From positions 62,001-126,000 of the forward strand of contig JADKHM010000004.1 in the NCBI GenBank assembly GCA_016721735.1: a DNA stretch of 64,000 nucleotides. The letters run 5' to 3'. Positions within the stretch are counted from its first letter, which is position 1; each line of letters starts with the position of its first letter. Positions 1 to 9,611 of the stretch are shown piece by piece. The notes beneath the pieces were generated by a model. That model was not told where the DNA came from. It ran no database searches and worked only from the letters and a program-made list of their open reading frames with translations. Source of the stretch: Flavobacterium sp. (lineage in GTDB: Bacteria > Bacteroidota > Bacteroidia > Flavobacteriales > Flavobacteriaceae). A program made the translations under genes and the position numbers.

Positions 1-1
1 C

Positions 2-1300
2 ACTGGAGTAACAACTTCTTCCCGGGTTGGGATCTTGAATGTCGGCGTCAATCCAGCGGAACTACCAAATCTATCGAAGAAATTTGAGGTAAACATCTAC
101 GGGTTGAGTCTTAATTTTTCAAATAACGTCATTGGCATCAAGGATCTTAGCTCTGACACTGATATCGAAAATTTACTTTTCACAGGCGACAGAATCGTAA
201 ACGCGGGAGCCGACATTGAATATGCAGGTCCTGGTGTTGCGATGAAATGGAAAGAATGGGGATTCGGAATTTCATCGAAAGGTCATATTAAATTTGATGT
301 CGTAGATGTTGACCCGAAATTCGCCAATGCTATTTTGAACACAGATGACATCACTGAAAGTGGGACCACCTTCATCAAAAACGACTACAACCAAAGAATG
401 AGCGGTGTTTCGTGGGGCGAGATTGGTTTCTCTGCTGGACGAACTGTTTTCGAAAATGAAAAACACCGTTTCAATGCAGGAATCACTTTCAAACTTTTAT
501 TCCCAGGTTCCTACGCAAATGCTGGTGTAGATAAATTTCAAGGAAATGTAACCACTGTTTATGACCCAAACAATCCTAATAATTCTGCCGCTTATCTGAC
601 GACGAGCATTCCTGTTAACGTCAACTTCTCTTATTCCGGAAATTTGGCGGATCGATTTACGGATGTGAATGATTATACCAGTTCTGTTTTTGGAAATTTA
701 GGTGGCGTCGGATCAGATTTGGGTGTCAATTACCAATTGAAGGATAGCGATAAGAAATACAAAATCAATGCAGGGATGTCTATTCGCAATATGGGGAGTT
801 TGACTTTTAAAGATTCTAACAATTCGTCAAATTCCTACGTTCTAGATATACCTGCGAGCGACCCGTTAAACTTAAATATTTTTGATGGTACGGAAAGTCT
901 GGTCGAGGTAGAACAGATACTTAAAGATCAAAATTATTTGAAAAATGAAACTTCCAACAAAGACTTTAAAGCCAGACTCCCAACCCTCTTTAGCATGTAT
1001 GGCGATTTTAAAGTATACCACAAATTTTACATCACTGGTTATTTGCAAACGAAAATGGGTGACAATAACGAAAACCGTCAAATTACCGCACAAAACAGCT
1101 TTAGTATTATTCCTAGAATCAATTTGGGCTATTTCGAAGCCTATATTCCATTTTCACACAACGAAATTTCAGGCGGAAATACGGGACTTGGTTTGCGCCT
1201 AGGTGGTTTTTATATGGGATCGAGTTCAGTGATTTCAACATTAAGCAGCAACACGAAGAAAGTCGATTTTAATATGGGATTCCGCTGGGCATTCTTATAG
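2..1300 (+). CDS. outer-membrane beta-barrel protein, DUF5723-like (5' end missing)
   Basis: The frame is open from the left edge of the window, so the true start lies outside. A TTG at 35 falls inside what looks like conserved sequence (VGVNPAELPNL) and is unlikely to be the start. About 432 residues remain. They alternate polar and hydrophobic/aromatic residues, with many Asn, Gly and Phe, and end in a strand with a terminal hydrophobic residue (GFRWAFL), as outer-membrane beta-barrels do. The NPA...LP start and overall pattern resemble the Bacteroidota DUF5723 family, whose role is unknown. The aldehyde dehydrogenase follows after 39 bases on the same strand. The family assignment is by eye; the barrel nature is an inference from composition. 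Confidence 0.65.
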   Translation, partial: TGVTTSSRVGILNVGVNPAELPNLSKKFEVNIYGLSLNFSNNVIGIKDLSSDTDIENLLFTGDRIVNAGADIEYAGPGVAMKWKEWGFGISSKGHIKFDVVDVDPKFANAILNTDDITESGTTFIKNDYNQRMSGVSWGEIGFSAGRTVFENEKHRFNAGITFKLLFPGSYANAGVDKFQGNVTTVYDPNNPNNSAAYLTTSIPVNVNFSYSGNLADRFTDVNDYTSSVFGNLGGVGSDLGVNYQLKDSDKKYKINAGMSIRNMGSLTFKDSNNSSNSYVLDIPASDPLNLNIFDGTESLVEVEQILKDQNYLKNETSNKDFKARLPTLFSMYGDFKVYHKFYITGYLQTKMGDNNENRQITAQNSFSIIPRINLGYFEAYIPFSHNEISGGNTGLGLRLGGFYMGSSSVISTLSSNTKKVDFNMGFRWAFL

Positions 1301-1339
1301 AAATTTAAATTACGCATAGGAAGAAATAAAAAAGTCGAG

Positions 1340-2668
1340 ATGAATCTTGCTTCAGAAATCCACCATCGTAAAAAGAAACTAATTCGCTTATTGCACGAAT
1401 TAGAGATGCAAGAAGACGCGATACTAAGTGCTCTGTACGCCGATTTCAAAAAACCAGTATTTGAAGGATTGATTACCGAAACAGCGCTAGTTAAATCCGA
1501 ATTAAAATACACGATTAGAAATATCAACAAGTGGGCGAAACCAAAAAGGATTTGGCCTTCGCTGGTGAATTTTCCATCATCTGATTTTATTTATCAAGAA
1601 CCCTACGGAAAAGTGCTTATCATTTCACCTTGGAATTACCCTTTTCATTTGGCGCTAATGCCAGTCATTGCAGCATTTGCCGCTGGAAACCAAGTCATTC
1701 TAAAACCTTCTGAATTAGCGCCCCACACTTCAAATCTAATTGCTAAGATTATTGCGTCTGTATTTGAAAAAACTGAAGTTGACGTAATTGAAGGCGGTCT
1801 TAAAGTATCACAAGAACTTCTTGCAAAACGTTGGGATTACATTTTCTTCACGGGTAGCGTTGCTGTCGGGAAAAAAATCGCGCAAGCCGCCGTTCAACAC
1901 CTGACGCCTGTCACACTTGAATTGGGAGGAAAAAGTCCATGCGTGGTTGATGAAACAGCCAATTTACAATTGGCGGCAAAACGAATTGTCTGGGGCAAAT
2001 TCCTTAATGCCGGACAGACGTGTGTTGCTCCTGACTTTCTGCTAGTACACACTAGTGTCAAATCGCAATTAATAAAGTATTTAGTAGACGAAATAGTTAA
2101 TGCATATGGCGAAAATCCAGAATTATCAACTGATCTAGCGCGCATCATTAATCACGATAATTGGCTAAGAATAAAGCAATTGCTAAAAGAGCAGCAAATT
2201 GTCATCGGTGGTTTTTCTGACGAATCTTCACTGTATATTGCTCCTACGATCGTCGATGAACCTTCACTTGAAAGTGACATCATGAAAGCGGAAATATTTG
2301 GACCATTACTACCGATTCTGAGTTACAACGGAGAAAACGAACTTGAGGAAATTCTAGATCACTTTGAAAAACCACTGGCCTTTTATGTGTTTTCGACCAC
2401 GCGCTCCTTTATCGCAAATTGCCTTTTCAAATATTCTTTTGGCGGCGGATGCGTCAATGATGTCGCGATTCATTTGGCCAATAAAAAACTACCTTTTGGA
2501 GGTGTTGGACATTCTGGTTCCGGCGCGTATCATGGTAAACACAGTTTTGATACCTTCTCGCATAGAAAATCTGTAGTAAAAAAAGCAAATTGGCTCGACA
2601 TCCCAATCCGATACGCACCATACAATGACAAAATTCGCTGGGTCAAGAAATTACTTGATTGGCTATAA
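1340..2668 (+). CDS. aldehyde dehydrogenase (NAD(P)-dependent, ALDH3-like)
   Basis: The 442-residue product has the hallmarks of the aldehyde dehydrogenase superfamily, which oxidises aldehydes to acids with NAD(P). The cofactor-binding segment SPWNYPFHLAL lies near residue 96. The general-base Glu is E194 in LELGGKSP, the nucleophile is C228 in NAGQTCVAPDF, and the motif EIFGPLLP is near residue 317. The short N-terminus, overall length under 450 and GGxGxSGxGxYHGKxSFDxFSH C-terminal pattern match the ALDH3 (fatty/aromatic aldehyde) branch rather than the longer ALDH1/2 type. It is a soluble enzyme, or anchored peripherally through its C-terminal end. The substrate cannot be told from sequence. 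Confidence 0.93.
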   Translation: MNLASEIHHRKKKLIRLLHELEMQEDAILSALYADFKKPVFEGLITETALVKSELKYTIRNINKWAKPKRIWPSLVNFPSSDFIYQEPYGKVLIISPWNYPFHLALMPVIAAFAAGNQVILKPSELAPHTSNLIAKIIASVFEKTEVDVIEGGLKVSQELLAKRWDYIFFTGSVAVGKKIAQAAVQHLTPVTLELGGKSPCVVDETANLQLAAKRIVWGKFLNAGQTCVAPDFLLVHTSVKSQLIKYLVDEIVNAYGENPELSTDLARIINHDNWLRIKQLLKEQQIVIGGFSDESSLYIAPTIVDEPSLESDIMKAEIFGPLLPILSYNGENELEEILDHFEKPLAFYVFSTTRSFIANCLFKYSFGGGCVNDVAIHLANKKLPFGGVGHSGSGAYHGKHSFDTFSHRKSVVKKANWLDIPIRYAPYNDKIRWVKKLLDWL

Positions 2669-2720
2669 TTAAAAATAAAATCGTACTATTGAAAAACCAA
2701 TCTTTTAATCATATTACGAC

Positions 2721-3521
2721 ATGAAAAGTACTGAGGAAAAAATAGAAGAAATTAAATCTCACAGTTATGAACTCGATTTCGGAACGGTTTTCAACCATGC
2801 TTTTGAAATTTATAAGAAAATAGCGATTAACGCTGGAGTGGCATTTTTGCTGTTTTCCATGCTGCTTTGCATTATTGTAGTTGGCCTCGTTGTGGGAATC
2901 TTGGGCTTTGGTATCTCCGCAGATGAAATGCAACAATTTTCTATTATTAATTTTTCTCCACTTGGCATTGTAGCTTATGTCGCTTTTATGGTTGCCGTAA
3001 CGGCGCTAGGAAGTCCATTTACGGCTGGCATCACTAAAATGGCCAGAAATGCCTCAAAAAATGAAGAAGTTTCAATCGGAAACGCTTTCGATTATTATGG
3101 TGGGCGCTATTTTTCAAAAATTCTAGTGGCCTCGTTTATTTTGGGAAGTTTTACAACTTTAGTAGATGTTGGACTAGAATTAATAGATTACAAAATCCTA
3201 GGAGTCCTTATCAATTTGGTTGTTTCATTACTGACATTTCTTACTATTCCACTTATCATTTTCGGCAATTTAGATCCGATGAACGCAATCAAAGGAAGCA
3301 TCATCATCATTTCTAAGCAATTTCTAATTATCATAGGATTGCTTATTGTAACTGGTCTTTTTTGTATGCTAGGACTTTTTGGATTGTGTATCGGAATCTT
3401 TTTCACAATGCCGCTTTTAAATGCCATGACCTACAGCATTTATGCTACCATCCTTGACGATCATGAAAATGAAAACCAAGCTGAAATGGAACAGGGCGAA
3501 AATGATGTAATTTTAGAATGA
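2721..3521 (+). CDS. polytopic inner-membrane protein of unknown function
   Basis: This 266-residue protein starts with a charged N-terminus (about 30 residues) and then has roughly five or six hydrophobic segments near residues 38-62, 76-98, 135-158, 160-182 and 192-235. The tail is acidic (ENENQAEMEQGEND). A glycerophosphoryl-diester-phosphodiesterase-like or DUF975-like membrane fold is possible, but I cannot assign a family. It begins 52 bases after the aldehyde dehydrogenase and precedes the sensor kinase by about 100 bases, so shared transcription is plausible. Nothing in it suggests an enzyme active site. Confidence 0.75.
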   Translation: MKSTEEKIEEIKSHSYELDFGTVFNHAFEIYKKIAINAGVAFLLFSMLLCIIVVGLVVGILGFGISADEMQQFSIINFSPLGIVAYVAFMVAVTALGSPFTAGITKMARNASKNEEVSIGNAFDYYGGRYFSKILVASFILGSFTTLVDVGLELIDYKILGVLINLVVSLLTFLTIPLIIFGNLDPMNAIKGSIIIISKQFLIIIGLLIVTGLFCMLGLFGLCIGIFFTMPLLNAMTYSIYATILDDHENENQAEMEQGENDVILE

Positions 3522-3623
3522 AGAAGCACTAAAAAGAATATTAAATTGTGTATTTTTAACAAATCAATATAGCACATACAAGACGATAGCAATTGGACGG
3601 ATCGGATTTAAAAATGAATTCAT

Positions 3624-6600
3624 ATGACATTGTTTAGCCAGGCCATTTTTAATTTATTTGCTAATTTTGAATTGGAGGAGTTTTTCGCCATCATTCCAAA
3701 CCTCGTTTGGATTATCATTCCTGTTCTTGCCATTCTTGTAGCTTTACTGATTATAAACTTTGTAAAAATCAATAAGCAATTTACAAGTAAACAACTCGAA
3801 ACAAGTTCTGAACAGGAGTCGACAACTAGAGAATATCAATTGTATTTTCTTTTTATAGGAATCCTGCTTATTATTCTTGAAATCGTCCTTCAAGTCTATT
3901 CTATTCGATTAAAAAGTCCACTGAAGACCAATTTCATTCTTGGATTTTCCTCCATAAGCATATACTTTTTAAGTAAAAAAAATCGATGGTTCAACAAGAA
4001 TCTTCAAAGCATTTTTATTGTCATTTTTTTCGCGTACATGATAAAGATGGCATCAAAACTTGCTCTTGCAGATTATGACGAGGTAACTTTAATTGGTTTT
4101 ATCGTATCTTTTTTCTTTTCACTTCAGGTTATTCGTCCAATAAAGCTTTATTGGATGTTTCTTGTTTATGTTATCATCTATATAACTTGCTCCTTCGTTT
4201 TTCAATGGATTCCTCTCCAAACGTTAATTATTCTAGCTAACTTTTGTTTTCTAATTGGTTTCATTCATTATGTTCAATATGTAACCTATCTAAATACTCA
4301 AAACAAGTTTCGATTTTCGAACGAAATTGTTCACAAAGGAAATTCACTTATCATCGCGACCAACAAGAAAGGAGAAGTTTCTTTTTGTAGCGAATCTATT
4401 GTAGACATTCTTGGTTACACGCCGGACGAAGTTCTTGGTTTTGGTTTTTGGACATTGACTGAAGATCCTGATTTTATCGGCGAAGATTACCATGAAGAGT
4501 ACGTAGACAATCGTTTACACGTACGAAAACTGAAATGCAAGAATGGCCAATACAAGTACATTCAATGGAAAGACAAAAAATTTACCGAAAATCTAGTCAT
4601 TGGTATTGGACAAGATGTTACCGAAGAAATCATTGCGAAAGATCAGTACAAAAATTTGATTCAGACCGCCAATGATTTCATCTACGAAACTGACGGTCAG
4701 GGTATTTTTACTTTTATAAATGAATTTAGCGAAAAAATGCTCGGCTATAGTTCTAAAGACGTCATAGGAACGCATTATTCAAAATACATCCATCCTGATT
4801 ACGTTGAAAAAGTAAATCATTTCCTGAATAATACCAATTTTAATGATTCTAATAGTGCTACAATTGAGTTCCCCATTATCAAGAAAGATGGCGATTTCCT
4901 TTGGGTATCGGAAAAAGTAAACTATCGAAAAAACAATGCTGGTGAGATCATCGGATTTTCCGCTATTGCAAGAGACATCTCAGCACTCAAAAACATCGAA
5001 TTAGAAAAACAAAAGAGTCAAAATAAGCTTTCGAAATATAATGATGTTCTCAAAGCTTTGATGTCAAAAAGTTACTCCACTTCGCAAGATTTTGATAGTA
5101 TTCTCAAAGAATTCTTGGAAACAGCGTGTCGCACAATGGATACAAAAAGAGCCAGTTATTGGGAATATTTTCCTAATAAAATTAAATGCATAAATCTATT
5201 TGAAGAACATAAGAACAAATTTGAAAAAGGTTTTATTTTAAAGCAAGAACAATATCCACACTATTTCCAAGCAATAGAAAATGAAATGCAAATTATTGCT
5301 AGTGACGCCATTAACAATGAATTTACAAAAGAGCTATGCGCCGATTATTTTCCGAAAAATAACATTTTTTCATTATTGGATACGCCCATTTTTATTAACG
5401 GTCAACTCAAAGGAATTGTCTGTTTTGAACAAATAGAAAAAATAAAAAATTGGGATAATGAAGATATAGCGTTTGCAAGAGCAATAACCGATTTACTTGT
5501 CATCGCAATCGAATCACAATTGCGAATTGATTCAGAAAGGAAACTGGTTTATAAAAGCGAACTACTTTCCGCTATGGTGATGTGCACTGATAAGTTTATC
5601 AATACCAAAGAAAAAATTGATATTTTCCGTGAAGCTTTTCCAATTATCGGTAAAGTGACCAAAGTAGATCACCTCTATTATTACGAAAATGACCCGTCTA
5701 CCAATCTGTTCCGACAAAAATACAAATGGGGAAGGGAAAACGTCGAATTGCAAATCACACCATTGCGTTACTTTTCGCATGATGATTTTAAAGAAATTGT
5801 AGAAAAAGCCGCTAAACGTAAATCGTTAAAAAGTCATACCCGCGAGCTCAACGAAGGTGTTCTAAAAAAACTGTTGATCGACAATCAAATAAAATCAATC
5901 CTAATTTTCCCACTTTACGCCAAAGAAAATTTCACCGGATTTGTTGGTTTGGATGTTATTGATGCTGAACGCAACTGGTCTGAAGATGAGATTAACACGC
6001 TGCAAATCTTGTCCAGCAACATTGCCTCGTCTATCGAACGACTTGACAATGAAAACGAAATTCATCAAAGTGAAGAAAAATTCCGTCTATTAGCCAACAA
6101 TATTCCAGGAACAGTATATCTTTCTAATTATGATGAAAAGTGGTCGAAAATCTACTTGAATGACGAGGTCGAAAAACTCACTGGTTATCCAAAATCAGAG
6201 TTCCTAGAAAACAAGAGATATTATATCGATTTGGTTCATCCAGACGATTTGGAGGAGTTCATCGATGTTGCCCGAAAGCTTTTTAATGACAAAAAGAAAA
6301 TCCACCTTACCTACAGAATTATACATAAAGATGGGCAAATTGTCTGGATTGAAGAATTTGGTGAACCTATTCTGAAGGACGGCGAAATTCAATTTATCGG
6401 CGGAATTTTCATTGATATTACAGAAAGAAAGCTCTCCGAAAATTTTGTAAAAGAAAAAGAAATTGCAGAAGCTGCCAATAAGGCAAAATCTGAATTTTTA
6501 GCCAATATGAGTCACGAAATCCGAACACCGTTAAATGGAATCATCGGATTTACGGATTTGCTAATGAAAACGCAATTAGAGGACTTCCAGAAGCAATACA

Positions 6601-7619
6601 TGAATACCATCAATCAGTCTGCTAACTTATTGATGGAGGTTATTAGTGACATCCTCGACTTCTCGAAGATAGAATCTGGAAAATTGGAACTCAACATCGA
6701 AAAATATAATGTCATTGAATTGGCGCACCAAGTTATCGAATTGGTGAAATACGAATCCAATTTGAAACACATTCAACTCATTCTAAATATCGATAAAGAA
6801 GTTCCCAAAACGATCTATATCGACTATATCCGATTGAAACAGGTCTTGATTAATCTTTTGAGCAATGCGGTGAAGTTTACTGAAAAAGGAACCATCACGT
6901 TACATATCTCATACAAAGGCAAGAAAGGCGACAAGGTTATGCTGCGGATTTCCGTGAAAGATACTGGTATCGGAATCAAGAAGAATAACCAAGAAAAAAT
7001 CTTTGAAGCGTTTTCTCAAGAAGATTCTTCAACCACCAAGAAATTCGGCGGAACAGGATTAGGGTTATCGATTTCAAACCAACTGCTGAACCTCATGGAC
7101 AGCCACCTCCAATTGATTAGTGCATACAAAGAAGGAAGTGAGTTTTTCTTCGATATTGAACTTAAAACCGCGAGTGAATCAAAAGCAAAAGCAAGTAAAC
7201 AGGCGTTAGCGGAAAAATCAACTGCTGCAGATCAAAGTTTTATGAAAACCATAAATGTATTGATTGCTGAAGATAACAAGATTAATATGTTGTTGGCAAA
7301 AACGCTAATCAAACAAATTCTCCCCAATTCACTTATCATTGAGGCTATCGACGGTTTGGATGCCATCGAAAAATTTAAGGAAAACAAAGTCGATATTATT
7401 TTTATGGATGTGCAAATGCCTAATATGAATGGCTACGAAGCGACCAAAAAAATTCGGGAATTGCAAACGGAAAAAATCCCAATCATTGCATTAACTGCGG
7501 GAACCGTTGTTGGCGAACGCGAAAAATGTATCGAAGTTGGCATGGATGATTATGCCTCAAAACCTATCATTAAAGACACACTCGAATTGGTCATTGCCAA
7601 ATGGGTAGCCGTCGATTAA
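3624..7619 (+). CDS. membrane-bound hybrid sensor histidine kinase/response regulator with PAS and GAF domains
   Basis: The product is a 1331-residue hybrid two-component kinase. The order is: N-terminal membrane region of about seven hydrophobic segments (residues 25-220), PAS (about 235-340), PAS with PAC (about 342-455), two GAF-like domains (about 480-640 and 650-815), a third PAS (about 822-945), HisKA with phospho-acceptor H964 in NMSHEIRTPLNG, HATPase (N box LINLLSNAVKF, G boxes DTGIGI and GGTGLGLSIS), and a C-terminal receiver with phospho-acceptor D1262 in MDVQMPNMNG. The receiver is the last domain, so the signal must pass on to a separate phosphotransfer protein or partner. Ligands are unknown. 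No cognate DNA-binding regulator is adjacent; a metallopeptidase gene follows after 19 bases. Confidence 0.95.
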   Translation: MTLFSQAIFNLFANFELEEFFAIIPNLVWIIIPVLAILVALLIINFVKINKQFTSKQLETSSEQESTTREYQLYFLFIGILLIILEIVLQVYSIRLKSPLKTNFILGFSSISIYFLSKKNRWFNKNLQSIFIVIFFAYMIKMASKLALADYDEVTLIGFIVSFFFSLQVIRPIKLYWMFLVYVIIYITCSFVFQWIPLQTLIILANFCFLIGFIHYVQYVTYLNTQNKFRFSNEIVHKGNSLIIATNKKGEVSFCSESIVDILGYTPDEVLGFGFWTLTEDPDFIGEDYHEEYVDNRLHVRKLKCKNGQYKYIQWKDKKFTENLVIGIGQDVTEEIIAKDQYKNLIQTANDFIYETDGQGIFTFINEFSEKMLGYSSKDVIGTHYSKYIHPDYVEKVNHFLNNTNFNDSNSATIEFPIIKKDGDFLWVSEKVNYRKNNAGEIIGFSAIARDISALKNIELEKQKSQNKLSKYNDVLKALMSKSYSTSQDFDSILKEFLETACRTMDTKRASYWEYFPNKIKCINLFEEHKNKFEKGFILKQEQYPHYFQAIENEMQIIASDAINNEFTKELCADYFPKNNIFSLLDTPIFINGQLKGIVCFEQIEKIKNWDNEDIAFARAITDLLVIAIESQLRIDSERKLVYKSELLSAMVMCTDKFINTKEKIDIFREAFPIIGKVTKVDHLYYYENDPSTNLFRQKYKWGRENVELQITPLRYFSHDDFKEIVEKAAKRKSLKSHTRELNEGVLKKLLIDNQIKSILIFPLYAKENFTGFVGLDVIDAERNWSEDEINTLQILSSNIASSIERLDNENEIHQSEEKFRLLANNIPGTVYLSNYDEKWSKIYLNDEVEKLTGYPKSEFLENKRYYIDLVHPDDLEEFIDVARKLFNDKKKIHLTYRIIHKDGQIVWIEEFGEPILKDGEIQFIGGIFIDITERKLSENFVKEKEIAEAANKAKSEFLANMSHEIRTPLNGIIGFTDLLMKTQLEDFQKQYMNTINQSANLLMEVISDILDFSKIESGKLELNIEKYNVIELAHQVIELVKYESNLKHIQLILNIDKEVPKTIYIDYIRLKQVLINLLSNAVKFTEKGTITLHISYKGKKGDKVMLRISVKDTGIGIKKNNQEKIFEAFSQEDSSTTKKFGGTGLGLSISNQLLNLMDSHLQLISAYKEGSEFFFDIELKTASESKAKASKQALAEKSTAADQSFMKTINVLIAEDNKINMLLAKTLIKQILPNSLIIEAIDGLDAIEKFKENKVDIIFMDVQMPNMNGYEATKKIRELQTEKIPIIALTAGTVVGEREKCIEVGMDDYASKPIIKDTLELVIAKWVAVD

Positions 7620-7638
7620 CAACAAATAGCGTAAAATC

Positions 7639-8499
7639 ATGAAATGGATCGGAAGAAGACAAAGTGACAATATGGAAGACCGACGCGGTGTTTCAGGAGG
7701 AAAAGTTGCCGTTGGAGGTGGTATAATTGGACTGATTATCCTATTGATTAATGCATTCGGCGGGGAAAGTGCCCAACAACTGACGCCAGTTTTAGAACAA
7801 TTGCAAGGACAAGGACCGCAAACAGAACAAACTGCACAAGCATTAACTCCAGAGCAAAAAGAATTAGGCGAATTTGCAGCCACTGTCCTCGCTGACACCG
7901 AAGATGTTTGGAAAAAAATCTTTCAAGAAAACGGTCGAACCTACGAAGAACCGAAAATGGTTTTGTTTACTAGTAATGTCGAAACAGAATGTGGTTCGGC
8001 AACCGCTGCCTCTGGGCCGTTCTATTGTCCAGCCGACAGAAAAGTCTATATGGATTTGGCTTTTTTCGAAGAACTGAAATCGCGCTTTGGCGCCCAAGGT
8101 GGTGATTTTGCAATTGCTTACGTGATTGCGCATGAAGTAGGACATCACGTTCAAACTTTACTAGGAACGTCTTCAAAAGTGCGACAATTGCAAGAAGGCA
8201 AATCACAAGCCGACGCGAATAAACTCTCGGTTGCACTTGAACTTCAAGCTGATTTTTATGCAGGCCTTTGGACGCACTACAACGAAAACATGAATCAAGT
8301 GTTGGAACAAGGCGATATCGAAGAAGCTTTGAGTGCCGCCAACGCTGTTGGTGATGATGCGATTCAAAGCAAAATGCAAGGTCATGTTGTTCCTGATAGT
8401 TTTACGCATGGAACATCAAAGCAAAGAATGTATTGGTTTAATCTTGGATTTAAATCGGGAGATATTAAGTTGGGAGATACCTTTAAGGAAGTGAACTAG
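7639..8499 (+). CDS. YpfJ-type neutral zinc metallopeptidase
   Basis: This 286-residue protein matches the neutral zinc metallopeptidase family typified by E. coli YpfJ. It has an N-terminal cytoplasmic stretch MKWIGRRQSDNMEDRRG, one membrane helix near residues 28-42, a low-complexity Gln-rich linker, and a periplasmic peptidase domain. The zinc motif HEVGHH has ligands H165 and H169 and catalytic E166; a later Glu in LELQADFYAG supplies the third ligand. FYCPADRKVYMD before it is typical of the family. Substrates are not known. It lies 19 bases after the sensor kinase and probably shares its transcript. A palindromic repeat follows its stop codon. Confidence 0.92.
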   Translation: MKWIGRRQSDNMEDRRGVSGGKVAVGGGIIGLIILLINAFGGESAQQLTPVLEQLQGQGPQTEQTAQALTPEQKELGEFAATVLADTEDVWKKIFQENGRTYEEPKMVLFTSNVETECGSATAASGPFYCPADRKVYMDLAFFEELKSRFGAQGGDFAIAYVIAHEVGHHVQTLLGTSSKVRQLQEGKSQADANKLSVALELQADFYAGLWTHYNENMNQVLEQGDIEEALSAANAVGDDAIQSKMQGHVVPDSFTHGTSKQRMYWFNLGFKSGDIKLGDTFKEVN

Positions 8500-8506
8500 A
8501 AAATAG

Positions 8507-8564
8507 AACACTAATTTCACAAATTACCACTAATTAATTCGTGCAAATAAGTGAAATTCGTGTT
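8507..8564. repeat. intergenic palindrome, family 2, copy 1 (likely bidirectional terminator)
   Basis: Two arms of about 29 bases, beginning AACACTAATTTCAC and ending GTGAAATTCGTGTT, form an imperfect inverted repeat with almost no loop. It lies between the convergent ends of the metallopeptidase and the pseudouridine synthase. Three relatives occur at 12202, 26868 and 52892. Position at convergent gene ends suggests transcription termination in both directions; that role is inferred. Confidence 0.85.
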
Positions 8565-8567
8565 TTA

Positions 8568-9611
8568 TTAATCCTCTTCCTCACCTGCTGCATTCGATTT
8601 CGAATAACCACGCCATTTCTCAATTAACTCCTTCATATCATCTGGCAGTTCGGTATCAAAACGCATCATTTCACCAGTTGTAGGATGCACAAATCCAAGT
8701 GTTTTTGCGTGCAAGGCTTGTCGAGGTAAGATTTTAAAACAATTGTCAATAAATTGCTTGTACTTGGTAAAGGTGGTGCCTTTTAAAATCAAATCACCTC
8801 CATAACGCGCATCGTTAAACAGCGGATGTCCGATGTGTTTCATATGCACGCGAATTTGGTGCGTTCTTCCTGTTTCTAATATACAAGAAACCATGGTCAC
8901 ATAACCAAATCGTTCTAAAACTTTATAATGCGTGATGGCTGGTTTTCCTATTTCAGGATCAGCAAAAACTGCCATTTGCATGCGGTCTTTTACGTGTCGA
9001 GCGATATTTCCCTCAATCGTACCTTCGTCTTCTTTTACATTCCCCCAAACGATTGCGATGTACTCTCTTTCCGAAGTTTTTGCTTCAAATTGCTTCGCCA
9101 AATGCGTCATAGCGGCTTCGGTTTTGGCAATCACCAAAAGCCCCGAAGTATCTTTGTCGATACGATGCACCAAGCCTGGACGCTCGCTACTATTCATCGG
9201 CAAGTTCTCAAAATGATACGCCAAAGCATTTACTAAAGTTCCGGTATAATTCCCATGACCGGGATGCACTACTAAACCAGGCGGTTTGTTGATGAGCAAC
9301 AACACATCGTCTTCATAAACAATATCTAACGGAATATTTTCAGGATCAACTCTGTTTTCAAAAGGCGGATGCGACAAAAGAATTCGCACCACATCTAGCG
9401 GTTTGACTTTATAATTGGATTTTACCGGAGCGTCATTGACATAAATATCGCCATTAGTCGCCGCTTGCTGAATTTTATTTCGAGTCGCATTCGGAATCAA
9501 ATTCATCAAAAACTTATCAATACGCAAAAGCAATTGCCCTTTCGGAACTTCAAACCGAAAATGTTCGTACAATTCGTCTTCTAATTCTGGGCTATCTTCG
9601 TTAGTTTGCAT
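8568..9611 (-). CDS. RluA/RluD-family 23S rRNA pseudouridine synthase
   Basis: The product converts specific uridines of rRNA to pseudouridine. An S4-like RNA-binding domain occupies about residues 20-85 (LLRIDKFLMNLIPNATRNKI). The catalytic domain follows with the signature HRIDKDTSGLLV, whose Asp is the catalytic residue, and the conserved segments NKPPGLVVHPGHG and ETGRTHQIRVHMKHIGHPL. I place the start at the ATG at 9611 (MQTNEDSPELE) rather than at 9662, because the earlier start would overlap the PASTA gene by 62 bases and encodes a basic, unconserved extension. The 11-base overlap that remains suggests translational coupling to the PASTA gene upstream. Which uridines are modified cannot be read from the sequence. 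Confidence 0.93.
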   Translation of the reverse strand: MQTNEDSPELEDELYEHFRFEVPKGQLLLRIDKFLMNLIPNATRNKIQQAATNGDIYVNDAPVKSNYKVKPLDVVRILLSHPPFENRVDPENIPLDIVYEDDVLLLINKPPGLVVHPGHGNYTGTLVNALAYHFENLPMNSSERPGLVHRIDKDTSGLLVIAKTEAAMTHLAKQFEAKTSEREYIAIVWGNVKEDEGTIEGNIARHVKDRMQMAVFADPEIGKPAITHYKVLERFGYVTMVSCILETGRTHQIRVHMKHIGHPLFNDARYGGDLILKGTTFTKYKQFIDNCFKILPRQALHAKTLGFVHPTTGEMMRFDTELPDDMKELIEKWRGYSKSNAAGEEED